From Gordionus sp. m RMFG-2023 (lineage: Eukaryota; Nematomorpha; Gordioida; Chordodea; Parachordodidae), in NCBI RefSeq assembly GCF_954871325.1, contig NC_088778.1, positions 29,187,120 to 29,251,119 of the forward strand: a DNA stretch of 64,000 nt. Reading direction: 5' to 3'. Of the stretch, positions 46,469 to 56,389 are shown one piece after another; the stretch's first letter is position 1, and each line of letters starts with the position of its first letter. A model generated the notes under the pieces. The model was not told the origin of the DNA. It saw only the letters and a list, made by a program, of their open reading frames with translations, and did no database searches. A program made the translations under genes and the position numbers.

Positions 46469-48616
46469 ATTACGAGCAAGGAAATCACAACATCATCTTC
46501 AAAAACGAAACCACCTTGAGCAAAGAAAAGAGAACTTCTTCATCATCGCTAAACCATCTTCCTCACCAACAACAGTATATTCTATTTTATAATTTCAATT
46601 TACACGTTTTATTTCAGGTTATTTACGGCAAACTACGAACAAGGAAATCACAACATCATCTTCAAAAACGAAACCACCTTGAGCAAAGAAAAGAGAACTT
46701 CTTCACCATCGCTAAACCATCTTCCTCACCAACAACAGTATATTCTATTTTATAATTTCAATTTACACGTTTTATTTCAGGTTATTTACGGCAAACTACG
46801 AACAAGGAAATCACAACATCATCTTCAAAAACGAAATAACCTTGAGCAAAGAAAAGAGAACTTCTTCACCATCGCTACCAACAACAGTAAATTCTATTTT
46901 ATAATTTCAATTTACACGTTTTTTTCAGGTTATTTACGGCAAACTACGAGCATGTAATTACAACATCATCTTCAAAAACGAAACCAACTTGAGCAAAGCT
47001 TCTTCACCATCGCTAAACCATCTTCCTCACCAACAACAGTATATTCTATTTAATTTCAATTTACACGTTTTATTTCAGGTAATTTACGGCAAACTATGAG
47101 CAAGGAAATCACAACATCATCTTCAAAAACGAAACCCCCTTGAGCAAAGAAAAGAGAACTTCTTCACCACCGCTAAACCATCTTCCTCATCAACAACAGT
47201 ATATTCTATTTTATAATTTCAATTTACACGTTTTATTTCAGGTTATTTACGGCAAACTACGAACAAGGAAATCACAACATCATCTTCAAAAACGAAACCA
47301 CCTTGAGCAAAGAAAAAAGAACTTCTTCATCATCGCTAAACCATCTTCCTCACCAACAACAGTATATTCTATTTTATAATTTCAATTTACACGTTTTATT
47401 TCAGGTTATTTACGGCAAACTACGAACAAGGAAATCACAACATTCTCTTCAAAAACGAAACCACCTTGAGCAAAGAAAAAATAACTTCTTCACCATCGCT
47501 AAACCATCTTCCTCACCAACAACAGTATATTCTATTTAATTTCAATTTACACGTTTTATTTCAGGTTATTTACGGCAAACTACGAACAAGGAAATCACAA
47601 CATCCTCTTCAAAAACGAAACCACCTTGAGCAAAGAAAAAATAACTTCTTCACCATAGCTAAACCATCTTCCTCACCAACAACAGTATATTCTGTTTAAT
47701 TTCAATTTACACGTTTTATTTCAGGTTATTTACGGCAAACTACGAGCAAGGAAGTCACAACATCATCTTCAAAAACGAAACCACCTTGAGCAAAGAAAAG
47801 AGAACTTCTTCACCATCGCTAAACCATCTTCCTCACCAACAACAGTATATTCTATTTTATAATTTCAATTTACAAGTTTTATTTCAGGTTTACGGCACTA
47901 CGAACAAGGAAATCACAACATCATCTTCAAAAACGAAACCACCTTGAGCAAAGAAAAGAGAACTTCTTCACCATCGCTACCAACAACAGTAAATTCTATT
48001 TTATAATTTCATTTTACACGTTTTTTTTCAGGTTATTTACGGCAAACTACGAGCAAGGAAATTACAACATCATCTTCAAAAACGAAACCAACTTGAGCAA
48101 AGAAAAGAGAACTTCTTCACCATCGCTAAACCATCTTCCTCACCAACAACAGTATATTCTATTTAATTTCAATTTACACGTTTTATTTCAGGTTATTTAC
48201 GGCAAACTACGAGCAAGGAAATCACAACATCATCTTCAAAAACGAAACCACCTTGAGCAAAGAAAAGATAACTTCTTCACCATCGCTAAACCATCTTCCT
48301 CACCAACAACAGTATATTCTATTTTATAATTTCAATTTACACGTTTTATTTCAGGTTATTTACGGCAAACTACGAACAAGGAAATCACAACATCATCTTC
48401 AAAAACGAAACCACCTTGAGCAAAGAAAAGAGAACTTCTTCACCATCGCTAAACCATCTTCCTCACCAACAACAGTATATTCTATTTAATTTCAATTCAC
48501 ACGTTTTATTTCAGGTTATTTACGACAAACTACGAGCAAGGAAATCACAACATCATCTTCAAAAACGAAACCACCTTGAGCAAAGAAAAGAGATTGAAAT
48601 CTCCTTTTTTAGGTAA
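46469..48616 (+). CDS. Tandem array of 14 exon-like units separated by 40-43-nt introns; 40-residue repeat protein candidate
   Basis: Each unit is an exon-like block followed by a GT...AG block. Starts of blocks: 46,469; 46,618; 46,781; 46,929; 47,079; 47,242; 47,405; 47,565; 47,725; 47,888; 48,032; 48,192; 48,355; 48,515. Ten of them are exactly 120 nt, open in one frame, and join in phase 0, giving the 40-residue repeat VIYGKLRTRKSQHHLQKRNH, LEQRKENFFTIAKPSSSPTT. The intron-like blocks run GTATATTCTATTTTATAATT to ACGTTTTATTTCAG, are AT-rich and 40 or 43 nt (not multiples of three). The last block runs into EIEISFFR and a stop at 48,614-48,616. Odd units: the third (106 nt), fourth (110 nt) and tenth (101 nt) change length and the fifth has an in-frame TGA, so the whole array is not one open frame under full inclusion; units 6-9 and 11-14 are. 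No domain recognised; basic, Gln and His rich. Either a repeat-protein gene grown by exon duplication, or a satellite made from such a gene. Confidence 0.45.
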
Positions 48617-49084
48617 AATTTTCTATATTATAAAATTTATTATATTATATTTTTTATATGGCTACAAATGCATATGTGTTGTAACCCGATAATCATCAAC
48701 TCTTGAAGTATAAATATTTATTATATTTTCTTATAATTCATATCTTTGTCTCTTTTTTTCTATTTCTTCCTTCTTATTTTCATACTTTTTTTCATTTCTT
48801 TGCTCCCCTAAAATCCATCTCCTACCTTCACGCGGTGGGGAGTGAACAGTAATTCTGACTAACAAGAGCTCTGGTAAATAATGTTAGTATTTAGGGTGCT
48901 AATAAGAGATATTGTTTCATTTTTGTAATTTAAAATATAAATTTCGAAATCACATCTCATAAAAAGGAAAATGTCTGATTCATCAATCATTGAATAAAAA
49001 AGACAATTCCTCTCTCTTAGTCTTAATGGGTTGGAATTGGCCTGAAGGAGGAGGGGTAAAAAAAATTATCGTAAAAGAACGAAT
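48617..49084. other. AT-rich spacer with C-rich patch
   Basis: The reverse complement of 48,935-48,965 (TATGAGATGTGATTTCGAAA) resembles AAGATGTGATTCCGAAATA at 45,179 and 45,841, again in inverted orientation, consistent with a large inverted arrangement around the exon array. No gene. Confidence 0.4.
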
Positions 49085-49125
49085 AAAATTCTCATCCCCG
49101 TCATTTTTGACGGGTTATCAACTAG
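49085..49125 (+). mobile_element. Helitron-like 3-prime end
   Basis: Perfect hairpin CCCGTCA-TTTT-TGACGGG at 49,097-49,114, then TTATCAA and CTAG at 49,122-49,125, followed by T. This fits the Helitron rule (hairpin, short spacer, CTRR, insertion before T). No Rep/helicase coding and no 5-prime TC end were identified, so if it is a Helitron it is non-autonomous. Alternative: with the end at 45,789 it forms a terminal inverted repeat of a 3.3-kb element enclosing the exon array. Confidence 0.5.
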
Positions 49126-49148
49126 TATTAAATAAAATGGGAGAAAAA

Positions 49149-49264
49149 GATTACGACACCTGGGATTCCCAGGCGGTCACCCATCCAAGTACTAACCAGG
49201 CTCAACGTTGCTTAACTTCGGTGTTCGAAAGGGAACCGGTGCTTTCAACGTGATATGGTCGTAA
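49149..49264 (-). rRNA. 5S rRNA gene copy, the most canonical
   Basis: On the minus strand: TTACGACCATATCACGTTGA, AGCACCGGTTCCCTTTCGAA, CACCGAAGTTAAGCAACGTT, GAGCCTGGTTAGTACTTGGA, TGGGTGACCGCCTGGGAATC, CCAGGTGTCGTAATC. All five helices of 5S rRNA can be drawn, and box A, the intermediate element and box C are intact. A TTTTTC run follows directly as Pol III terminator. 5S rRNA is a component of the large ribosomal subunit. Best candidate for an active 5S gene in the window. Confidence 0.85.
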
Positions 49265-49720
49265 CCTAAAATTATAGATTTAATATATTTTTATGTAAAT
49301 CATAATTTTTCAATGTCAAATATTTAAGAATTACAATTTATTTTAATATAAAATAATTTCGGTTTAAAAAAAAATTATTATCTTAAATCAAAATAATTAT
49401 TTTACATTACCTTTCTTTATTTATTACTTTTTTAAAATATATTTATTACTTTTTTAAAATATATTTATTTATCAAGTAAAAAATATTTTACGCTATCTAG
49501 CATATAAAATTATGATATATTTATGTGAAATTAAAAAATTAAAAATAATAGTAGAAAATTATTAGAAAATTTTGACAGATATCATCCATTTACTCCTAAC
49601 AAATCATCTATTTTTTGAGAGTTTTAATTATAATTTTTAAGGAATAATTTTTTTATATAAATATTTATCTTAAATTAGACCAAAATTTTTTAATTAAAAT
49701 TATTCTATAAGTGCCTATTA
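49265..49720. repeat. Unit flank between 5S and the inserted DNA
   Basis: ACGCTATCTAGCATATAAAA box (about 49,490) and candidate U5 upstream element TTATCTTAAATTAGACCAAA (about 49,665). A short local duplication of TTATTACTTTTTTAAAATAT lies at 49,420-49,460. Confidence 0.65.
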
Positions 49721-49860
49721 TATTTAGTATTTAATTGTAATATGTGTCATATTGTATTATTTTACATTGAATTTAATTTACTAATTTTTTTTTACAAAAC
49801 AAAAAATGTGATAAACTAAAAATAATAAGGTAATGAATTATATTACAAAAATAATCTTTT

Positions 49861-50430
49861 TTCGCCTGCGTGTCCAAGTGGTGTATGATGTATGCTTGGA
49901 AGCCGAAGGTTCCAGGTTCAATCATGGTAAGGAAATAAAAATTTTCGAGTTATTCTTCGATGACGTATGGGTATAAACATATGATATGATAAATTTCTAA
50001 GCTGAGAAATGCCATCCGGTTACTGACAGGTTTGGACAATCGGGAGTGCTAGGATACTTGTTCAATAAATCAAATAAAAAGACCAGCTGAACTCGTGGGT
50101 CATTAAAGGATGATAACGATTTCTTGGCCAGCGCTAAGATAATGGTGACCTCGAAAACCGTTTAAGCTCAATGTCTACCAAGCTACATTGGACTTGATAA
50201 TGATACTCCGGCGGAAGATCAAGATTACAATGGAATCGATAAGAATTCGGTGGGATATCTGTCGATATTGATACTTCGGTGTGAGATCAAGTAGCTTTGG
50301 CCTTGATAGCGATACTCCGGTGAGAGATCCAAATATAATGGATCAGAAATATCAATTAGATATACATAGATAGCATGAGTAATAAAGTGGAGAGAGATAT
50401 TGAAGGAGCTTACCACCTAAGGTGAAAGCT
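49861..50430 (+). mobile_element. tRNA-derived SINE-like element
   Basis: The head, 49,864-49,935, carries a Pol III A box (TGTCCAAGTGG), an anticodon-arm-like ATGCTTGGAAGCC, and a B box (GGTTCAATC) at proper spacing; it resembles a tRNA-Ser but does not close into a good cloverleaf. A GC-richer body follows, with a degenerate internal repeat (GATACTCCGG...GAAGATCAAG at about 50,203, 50,262 and 50,306). The length of about 560 bp is long for a SINE. No copy elsewhere in the window to define its ends. Confidence 0.5.
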
Positions 50431-50864
50431 AAAAAGAAAAAAAAAATTTAATTATATATGTATCCCATTGTATAATTTAGCATGGAATTTATTTACCTAT
50501 TTTTTTTACAAGGCAAAAATGATTTAATTTAGTAAAATTTTTAAAAAAAATACATTTTTTGCTTATGAAATTCCAGAGTATAAATATTGCCAGCAACTTG
50601 AGGGAAAAAAATATGAAATATATTGTACTAAATTTGTAAAGAAAAATATAATATTAAAAAATAGATTTATTTATTAACTTGAATTTGATTACAAAAAACC
50701 GAGCAATGTAACAATTTAGGATAAGAAAATCTATTTGGATTGGTAAAATTCAATTAGTGTTCACATTTGCAAAATTTTAAATTAATAAATTTAATTTAAA
50801 ATAAATTTATTCACAACATATTAAAAATAAAATGAATTATTTGTAATATATTATTTAGGATTTA

Positions 50865-50979
50865 TACAAACATATTTAAAAGTAACTAGTTACTTTTTGC
50901 AGTTACATTGGTAAAAATATAACTAGTTACAGTTATTTTATAGCAAAAAATGTAGTAACTAGTTACTTTAACAACACTA
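50865..50979. mobile_element. hAT terminus with AACTAGTTAC subterminal repeats
   Basis: Ends in TTTAACAACACTA, preceded by three AACTAGTTAC palindromes. On the minus strand this is TAGTGTTGTTAAAGTAACTA, a widespread hAT end. The matching opposite end is not recognised; the left border of the composite insertion starts AGTATTTAATTG, which is at best a weak match. Confidence 0.55.
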
Positions 50980-50995
50980 ATATTTACTCTATAAG

Positions 50996-51115
50996 TTTAG
51001 TCTCAGATTCTTCGCAGAACGCATAAATCTTTCGCCTTTTACTAAAGATTTTTATGCGAAGGATCATAAATGAGTTATTTTATCTATTTAAAAATTTTTT
51101 TTATTCCTTATTTAT
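50996..51115 (+). ncRNA. U5 snRNA copy, loop intact
   Basis: Loop CGCCTTTTACTAAAG and both stems are present; the change ATTTTTATGCG for ATTTCCGTGCG removes the conserved CCG after the loop stem, and the 3-prime hairpin is weak. The conserved upstream element is now 1.3 kb away because of the insertion, so this copy has probably lost its promoter. Could be a pseudogene. Confidence 0.7.
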
Positions 51116-53560
51116 ATGAAAATATTTTTAAAATTAATCAAGAAATTTTATGATTTTCTCATCAAAAATCTTTGAAAGATCTAAAAAAAAATTGTAAATT
51201 TTGCTCATTTCAAATTTTTTTATAATAATAATACTTTTTTTTGTGATATGATTCTTACATGGGTATTGTGAATTTCATCTATAAACCTACTTTGGCAAAA
51301 TTATAAAAAGTGTAATAAATTTAGCTTAACTAAGTTTTTGTAATTTATAATTCGTTTATCGAAATTTATTTTGCCTATATAATAATTAACAAAGAATATA
51401 TTTTATTTGTGAATTAATGGTCCAAGATAAAGATTTTCTTAATACAATATTTTCTATTAAATAATCGATATTTATCTCTGAGGAAAATTGTTATAAAAAT
51501 ATTCTAAAATGATCCTAAATATAAATAATTATTCATTTATTATATTCATTTTACAGTTTGTCTCTATAAAAAAATAAATATTTGCATTAGCCGGGATTCG
51601 AACTCGGATCAGCTGTTTTGAAGGATTGTGTTATAACCTTGTATATTTTTTTAATTTTTTTTTTATTGGGATTATTGATTTAATTTCAAGATGTTGTTGA
51701 AAATATGAAATAATATTTTTTTTATTTTGTGTTGTAGAAAGATTATTTTCAAAATTCAATTTTATTATTTTAAAAAGAAAATTATTATTATTCGATTTTA
51801 TTATTTTATAAAGAAAATTATTATTATTTTATTATTTTATAAAGAAAATTATTTTAATAAAGAATTATTTTATCTGAGTTTAGCAGTCGCAACAATTTAG
51901 AATTATTTTATCTTAGTTTTTCAGTCAGTTTTTCAGTCGCAACAGTGATATTTATTTATTTTTACTAAACAAAATAGCTTATAAAATTTTATTTTAATAT
52001 ATTAGGGAAATTTAATTTTTTTTAAAAAAAAAGGATAATATTGATGATTTGTCAAATGCAAAAATATTAAGCAAACAAAGGGAAGGAAATATACAGGATA
52101 ATGGCTTTACCATTAAAAATATAAATTTCGCTTTTTTTTTAATTTATTATTACAAGCCGATTATCGTGTCTAAATTAAATTTTCACCTATATAACAATTA
52201 ATATATAATAAAATATTTTTATAAAATATGAATTATTAATAAATTATTGGATCAAGATGATGATCAAATCAAGAATATTTTATTAATTTGGTTTGACAAA
52301 TGAACCCTTATCTGGGAAATGACTCGTTAATAATAGATATTTCATCTGAAAAAAATTTAAAATAAAATTAACCTGTTAAAATCTTTAAGTAAATTTAAAT
52401 TATATTTTAGGTAAAAACGTGATGAATAAGTTCTTTTAAAAAAAATTGAATTCTTAAAGGCCCTTTTTAAATTCCCATGATGATACGGGATTGTTCTGAT
52501 CCCTATTATAAAATTACGACATATATAAACGAATAAAATTAAAGCATAAAAAAAATCCTGGTCCGTGCCTACGATAATTTTTAAGCTGGAATATAATAAG
52601 CACTCGTTAGAGTAAAATAAAATAATTTTGGATGTTTTATAACTTGAAAAAAAAATTTCGATAAAAAAAAAAGCATTAGGAAATAATAATTAACGATTTT
52701 AAAATTTTTTCCAAGGCGATTACTAGTCAAAATGTACAAAAATTTTGTTAGTTTTTTTTTCCAATTTCTAATTTTTGTCGGGGATTCAAATATACAATTA
52801 CAATAAATCATATTCATGATTATTTTTCTTTTTAACAAGAAGCAATAATAATTATAAAAACTATAAATCTCCACCATAAATTTTCTTTAAACTTTTAGGA
52901 AAGACCAACCGTTTCGCAACGAATCTAAGTCAACTATTTCCAAGGCTCGATTGAGAGTACTGAAATATCATGATATTTTAAAAATATCCTAAATTAATAA
53001 GCTGTGATTAAACAAAAATAGTTATATTTTTATTTTAACAAATTGTATGATAAAATTTCATAGGCGTAAAACTGATCAAGCTCTAAGAAAATATCCAGGG
53101 CTCTTTATAATAAATAAAATAAAATTTACATTGTCAGCTCATTAGCGCCAACGAATCTCATCTACTTTTTACGGTTAGGATGCCCAAATTGCCTTTCTCA
53201 TGATCCGTGTATAACAAGAATTAATTCGTCGCTCATTTATAACCACCCCTATAAAATTTAACGATAAGAAGATTATGCCTAAAGTCGGTAAACTATCATA
53301 TATTGCTCAGTTTTTTAAAAAAAACTTTCTCACCTTGAGGAACCTAGGATGGGGAATCGGAAAATTTCCCATTTTGTAGCAAAAGCTGCCATTTATCTTT
53401 AAATATCATTTTTAAGCTAAATATAAAAAATTATATCTTTACTCTCTCCTCTTGCCCAAAATGTAATTTCTTTTCTTTTAAAAAAAACATTTTTATATTG
53501 CATAATATTAATTTTGGCTAATTTGTCATTTTTAAAAATCAACTCAAAAAAACTAGTAAA
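51116..53560. repeat. Long spacer of the 5S-U5 unit, second copy
   Basis: Collinear with 17,515-19,200: AAATTATAAAAAGTGTAATA (51,297), ATTATTGGATCAAGATGATG (52,243), ATCTGGGAAATGACTCGTTA (52,310), AATATAATAAGCACTCGTTA (52,590), GTCAGCTCATTAGCGCCAAC (53,131). About 80 percent similar by eye. The 98-codon minus frame at 52,581 is AT-rich and has no counterpart in the first copy. Confidence 0.65.
51586..51640 (-). other. tRNA-like fragment (B box and anticodon-like arm)
   Basis: Minus strand: CCTTCAAAACAGCTGATCCG then AGTTCGAATCCCGGC. The T-arm is recognisable, with one mismatch in the stem; the D-arm and acceptor 5-prime half are not. A relative, TTCAAAACAACAGGAGCTAG then TTCGAACCAGGGC, is at 22,326-22,366 on the minus strand, suggesting pieces of a tRNA-derived SINE. 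Confidence 0.35.
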
Positions 53561-53564
53561 AAGC

Positions 53565-53950
53565 AATATGTTAGAGTCAATGTGTTTTTTCCGGCAATAT
53601 GTTATTTACAACTTTAAATCATTTCTTGAGCTCTTTTATTAAATATTTAAAAATTGGATTTTTACAGGAAATATATTTGGAATTTCTATCTTTATTAATT
53701 ATAGAAAATTTTGCTGTAAACCTTTGAGCCATTTATAATTTATATAAAAAATATATGGAAAATTTAGTATAAATTATATTAAGTTTATAATTTCATGGAA
53801 AAATTGTCTAAAATTCATAAGACATGGCGGCATACATTTCCGTTGAAATCAGATTTTTAAATCTTTAAAAAACGCTCAAAAGAATGATTTCAAGTTGAAA
53901 AAATATTACATTGGCGGAAAAAAACACATTGACGCTTAAAATATATAAAT
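53565..53950. mobile_element. MITE of about 385 bp with long terminal inverted repeats
   Basis: The left arm, from GAGTCAATGTGTTTTTTCCG through AACTTTAAATCATTTCTTGA, pairs with the right arm, whose complement reads GCGTCAATGTGTTTTTTTCC through AACTTGAAATCATTCTTTTG. The arms are about 100 bp, and the similarity extends inward at lower level. Flanks are TA-rich (TTA on both sides), compatible with a TA target duplication of the Tc1/mariner type, but the exact border is uncertain. Partial copies at 26,040, 26,578 and 63,815. Confidence 0.65.
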
Positions 53951-53989
53951 AAATAAAAAAGAGGGGGGGGGGCGCAAAAATGAGTTAAT

Positions 53990-54280
53990 CTGTAAATAAT
54001 TATTATAAAATCATTTCGATTTTAAATTTTTTAATATTTACGCCATCTATCGTACAGAATAATGTTATATTTAAAATATTAATATATTTAAAAAAAACTT
54101 TTAAAATTTTAAATAATCATTTTTCCTTTTTTTTTTCTTACAATCACTGATGAGAGTTTTGTTGAAATTATTTTTAATATCATTTTTTTTTATATAAAGA
54201 TTTATCTAAAAAAGACTCCACTTTTGAAAATAAAACTATTCTATAAAATCTTTGTTGAAGTTATTAAAAAAAAAAGATAT
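53990..54280. repeat. Relic of the unit flank
   Basis: ACGCCATCTATCGTACAGAA (54,039) and TTTATCTAAAAAAGACTCCA...ACTATTCTATAAAATC (54,202-54,255) match the box and the upstream element. Neither 5S nor U5 is present. Confidence 0.5.
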
Positions 54281-55209
54281 ATTTTTTTTATGTTATGATT
54301 TGAATATTTAAATGATAGATGAATATTAAAGTTATCTGTAATGAACTTACATTTATTTTAAATTTTGCATAAACAAATTTTTTTTTTGAACATAAAAACC
54401 CATTATTATTAACGAACGTCTATGTACGAATAATATTATAGATTATTGTTATTTTGCATAGAAAATGTTTTGTTTTTGCATAGCAAATTTTTTATATATA
54501 AACTGGTAATTTTTTATAAAATACAATCAATCCGATAATAATTCAATAATCAATCTGTATTTCAGTGTGTATTTGAAAATAAATAACTTGTAATCTTTTA
54601 AAAGGTATTATTAAATTTATATTGAATATATTTATACCAAAAACTCAAAACACGACAATCTTAATATATTTTTTAAGTATTTTTTAGGAATCTTCTATTA
54701 TGTATTAATACCATGATGTATTTATATTTAGACAGAATAAGACAGAATTGTCTTTATTTTATCATAAATTACACTTTTATTTTTATTAATAAATTACATT
54801 TTTTTTATAAATTCTTTCAACCAAAAGCAATTTTTCTTTTTATATATCTTTTTTTTAACAATAAAAAAGATAACCAATTATGTGAAATACAAATTGATAT
54901 AAAAAAATGTAACGTTAAAATGATATAAAATTTTCATCGAAAGGTATAGTCTCTATTATTCAATATATTTTTTTTTCAAATAAATGAAAATGGCAATTTG
55001 ACATAAAAATAGGTAATGCCAAAGCGCTGTCAAGTGTTTGATTTTGTTCAGTTACAGTGTCAAATATATTTTTAATTTTACATGTACCTGATTACATTAT
55101 TAAAATTATTGGTATTTTGTTTAAAAATATTTAGAATGGTTTTATTTATGTTTTGGGGAAGGGAAGGATATTATTTTATTAGGATTACTGGAATCTGGTA
55201 TACATACTA
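54281..55209. other. AT-rich stretch
   Basis: Nothing recognised; plus-strand frames at 54,713 and 55,082 are Phe, Ile and Leu-rich readings of AT-rich DNA. Confidence 0.4.
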
Positions 55210-55440
55210 TTATACTACAATATCCTCTTCAGTAGAATTATTATTATCAACTTTATTAATTAGTAAACTGTTCATATACCTTTGACCTATTTTGATATGC
55301 TGAGACATCTTTGTTGAATTTGGGAAATAATATATTAATTGACAATATTTGCAAACTGATATATACCCTTTCTTGTTATTAGCTGTATCTTTAATGATGT
55401 TTCCAAATGTTGGAAGTTTTCCAAGGCATAACATCAATAA
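55210..55440 (-). pseudogene. BED-type zinc-finger fragment, probably from a hAT transposase
   Basis: The minus-strand frame reads GNIIKDTANNKKGYISVCKY, then CQLIYYFPNSTKMSQHIKIG. The Cys-x2-Cys, a threonine or serine turn and SQHI fit a BED finger, the DNA-binding part at the front of hAT transposases; the final His or Cys is not evident (GQRYM). No other transposase part is nearby, so it is a fragment or an exon of an unknown gene. Confidence 0.4.
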
Positions 55441-55719
55441 TTTATTATACCAGTTATGATTAAAATATAATGATCCTTATATCATTAATTATTAACAATT
55501 CTATAATATATCATATTAATATTATGCATGAGATTATAATGTTTAACATTTTACCTTTGGTTTTGTACTTTTAAAATTATAGATTGGAAGAGTTGTACTC
55601 TTGTTCCACTAATTAAAAAATGAGTTTAAAGACTCACGAGGAAAATAAAAATTATTTTAAAATTTATGATGTAATAAATTAAATAATAAATCATAATCAA
55701 ATTTTTGAAAAAATAAAAT

Positions 55720-55860
55720 ATAAACCATAATTTTTGCAATAAAATATTATATATAATATATTAAAGGTAAATTCGGGAAATCTCCCTATCTTTACATCTC
55801 TTGTATTTAATATAATAAATGAGAATTTCATAGATGATCATTAAAACAAGGAGAAAAAAA
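55720..55860. repeat. Unit flank, empty site of the 20,014 hAT
   Basis: TCTCTTGTATTTAATATAAT followed by AAATGAGAATTTCATAGATG is the uninterrupted version of the sequence that surrounds the element at 20,014-21,134. Confidence 0.75.
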
Positions 55861-55974
55861 GATTACGACACTTGGGATTCCCAGGCGGTCACCCATCCAA
55901 TAACCAGGCTCAACGTTGCTTAACTTCGGTGTTCGAAAGGGAACCGGTGCTTTCAACGTGATATGGTCGTAATC
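55861..55974 (-). rRNA. 5S rRNA copy with a 4-base deletion
   Basis: Identical in most positions to the copy at 49,149, but the GTAC of GGTTAGTACTTGG is missing, which removes part of the loop A/helix V region recognised by TFIIIA. Terminator T run present. Probably a pseudogene despite overall good conservation. Confidence 0.7.
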
Positions 55975-56389
55975 GAGAATTTTAGTTGTGAATCATAATT
56001 TTTTGAATGTAAAATATTTTAGAATTACAATTTATTTTAATAACAAATATTTTCGGTTTAAACAAAATTTATTATCTTAAATAAACAAAATAATTTATTT
56101 TTTAACATTTTTTTATTTATTAAGTAAAATAAATATACGCCATCTATCAAATTAAATAATGTTATATTTATGTGAAATAATCAAATTAAAAATGATAGTA
56201 TAAAATAGTTAGAAAATTCTGATGGATATCAACCTTTTTCTTCTTACAAATCATATATTTTTTGAGTTTTATTTATTGTTTTTATAAACTAATTTTTCTA
56301 TAAATGTTTTTCTTAAATAAGACTAAAATTTTGTAACTAAAATTATTCTATAAGTGCCCAATATATATACTAATGACTTAGCAAGAAAT

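Larger units (their letters stand above)
49721..50979. mobile_element. Composite insertion between U5 promoter flank and U5
   Basis: About 1.26 kb of foreign DNA split the unit at the sequence ATATTTA (compare CCAATATATTTACC at 17,372). It contains a tRNA-derived SINE-like element and, at the right end, a hAT terminus. Near-repeats of about 60 bp (TAATTGTAATATGTGTCATA-type at 49,733 and TAATTATATATGTATCCCAT at 50,450) bracket the SINE-like part. Confidence 0.55.

Noticed and set aside
46378-48616. Series of 66-125-codon frames through the tandem array read as separate genes
   Set aside because: Each runs through the intron-like block and stops in the next unit; they are overlapping readings of one array, better explained by splicing or by a satellite.
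46469-48616. CRISPR array
   Set aside because: Units of about 160 bp are repeated in full with no unique spacers, and the genome is eukaryotic.
49864-49935. Functional tRNA-Ser gene
   Set aside because: A and B boxes are there, but the acceptor stem does not pair and the body continues as a long GC-richer element without a terminator.
51586-51640. Functional tRNA gene
   Set aside because: Only the T-arm and part of the anticodon region are present; no D-arm or paired acceptor stem. The same holds for 22,326-22,366.
52581-52877. 98-codon minus-strand frame in the unit spacer
   Set aside because: AT-driven composition and not preserved in the collinear spacer at 18,600.
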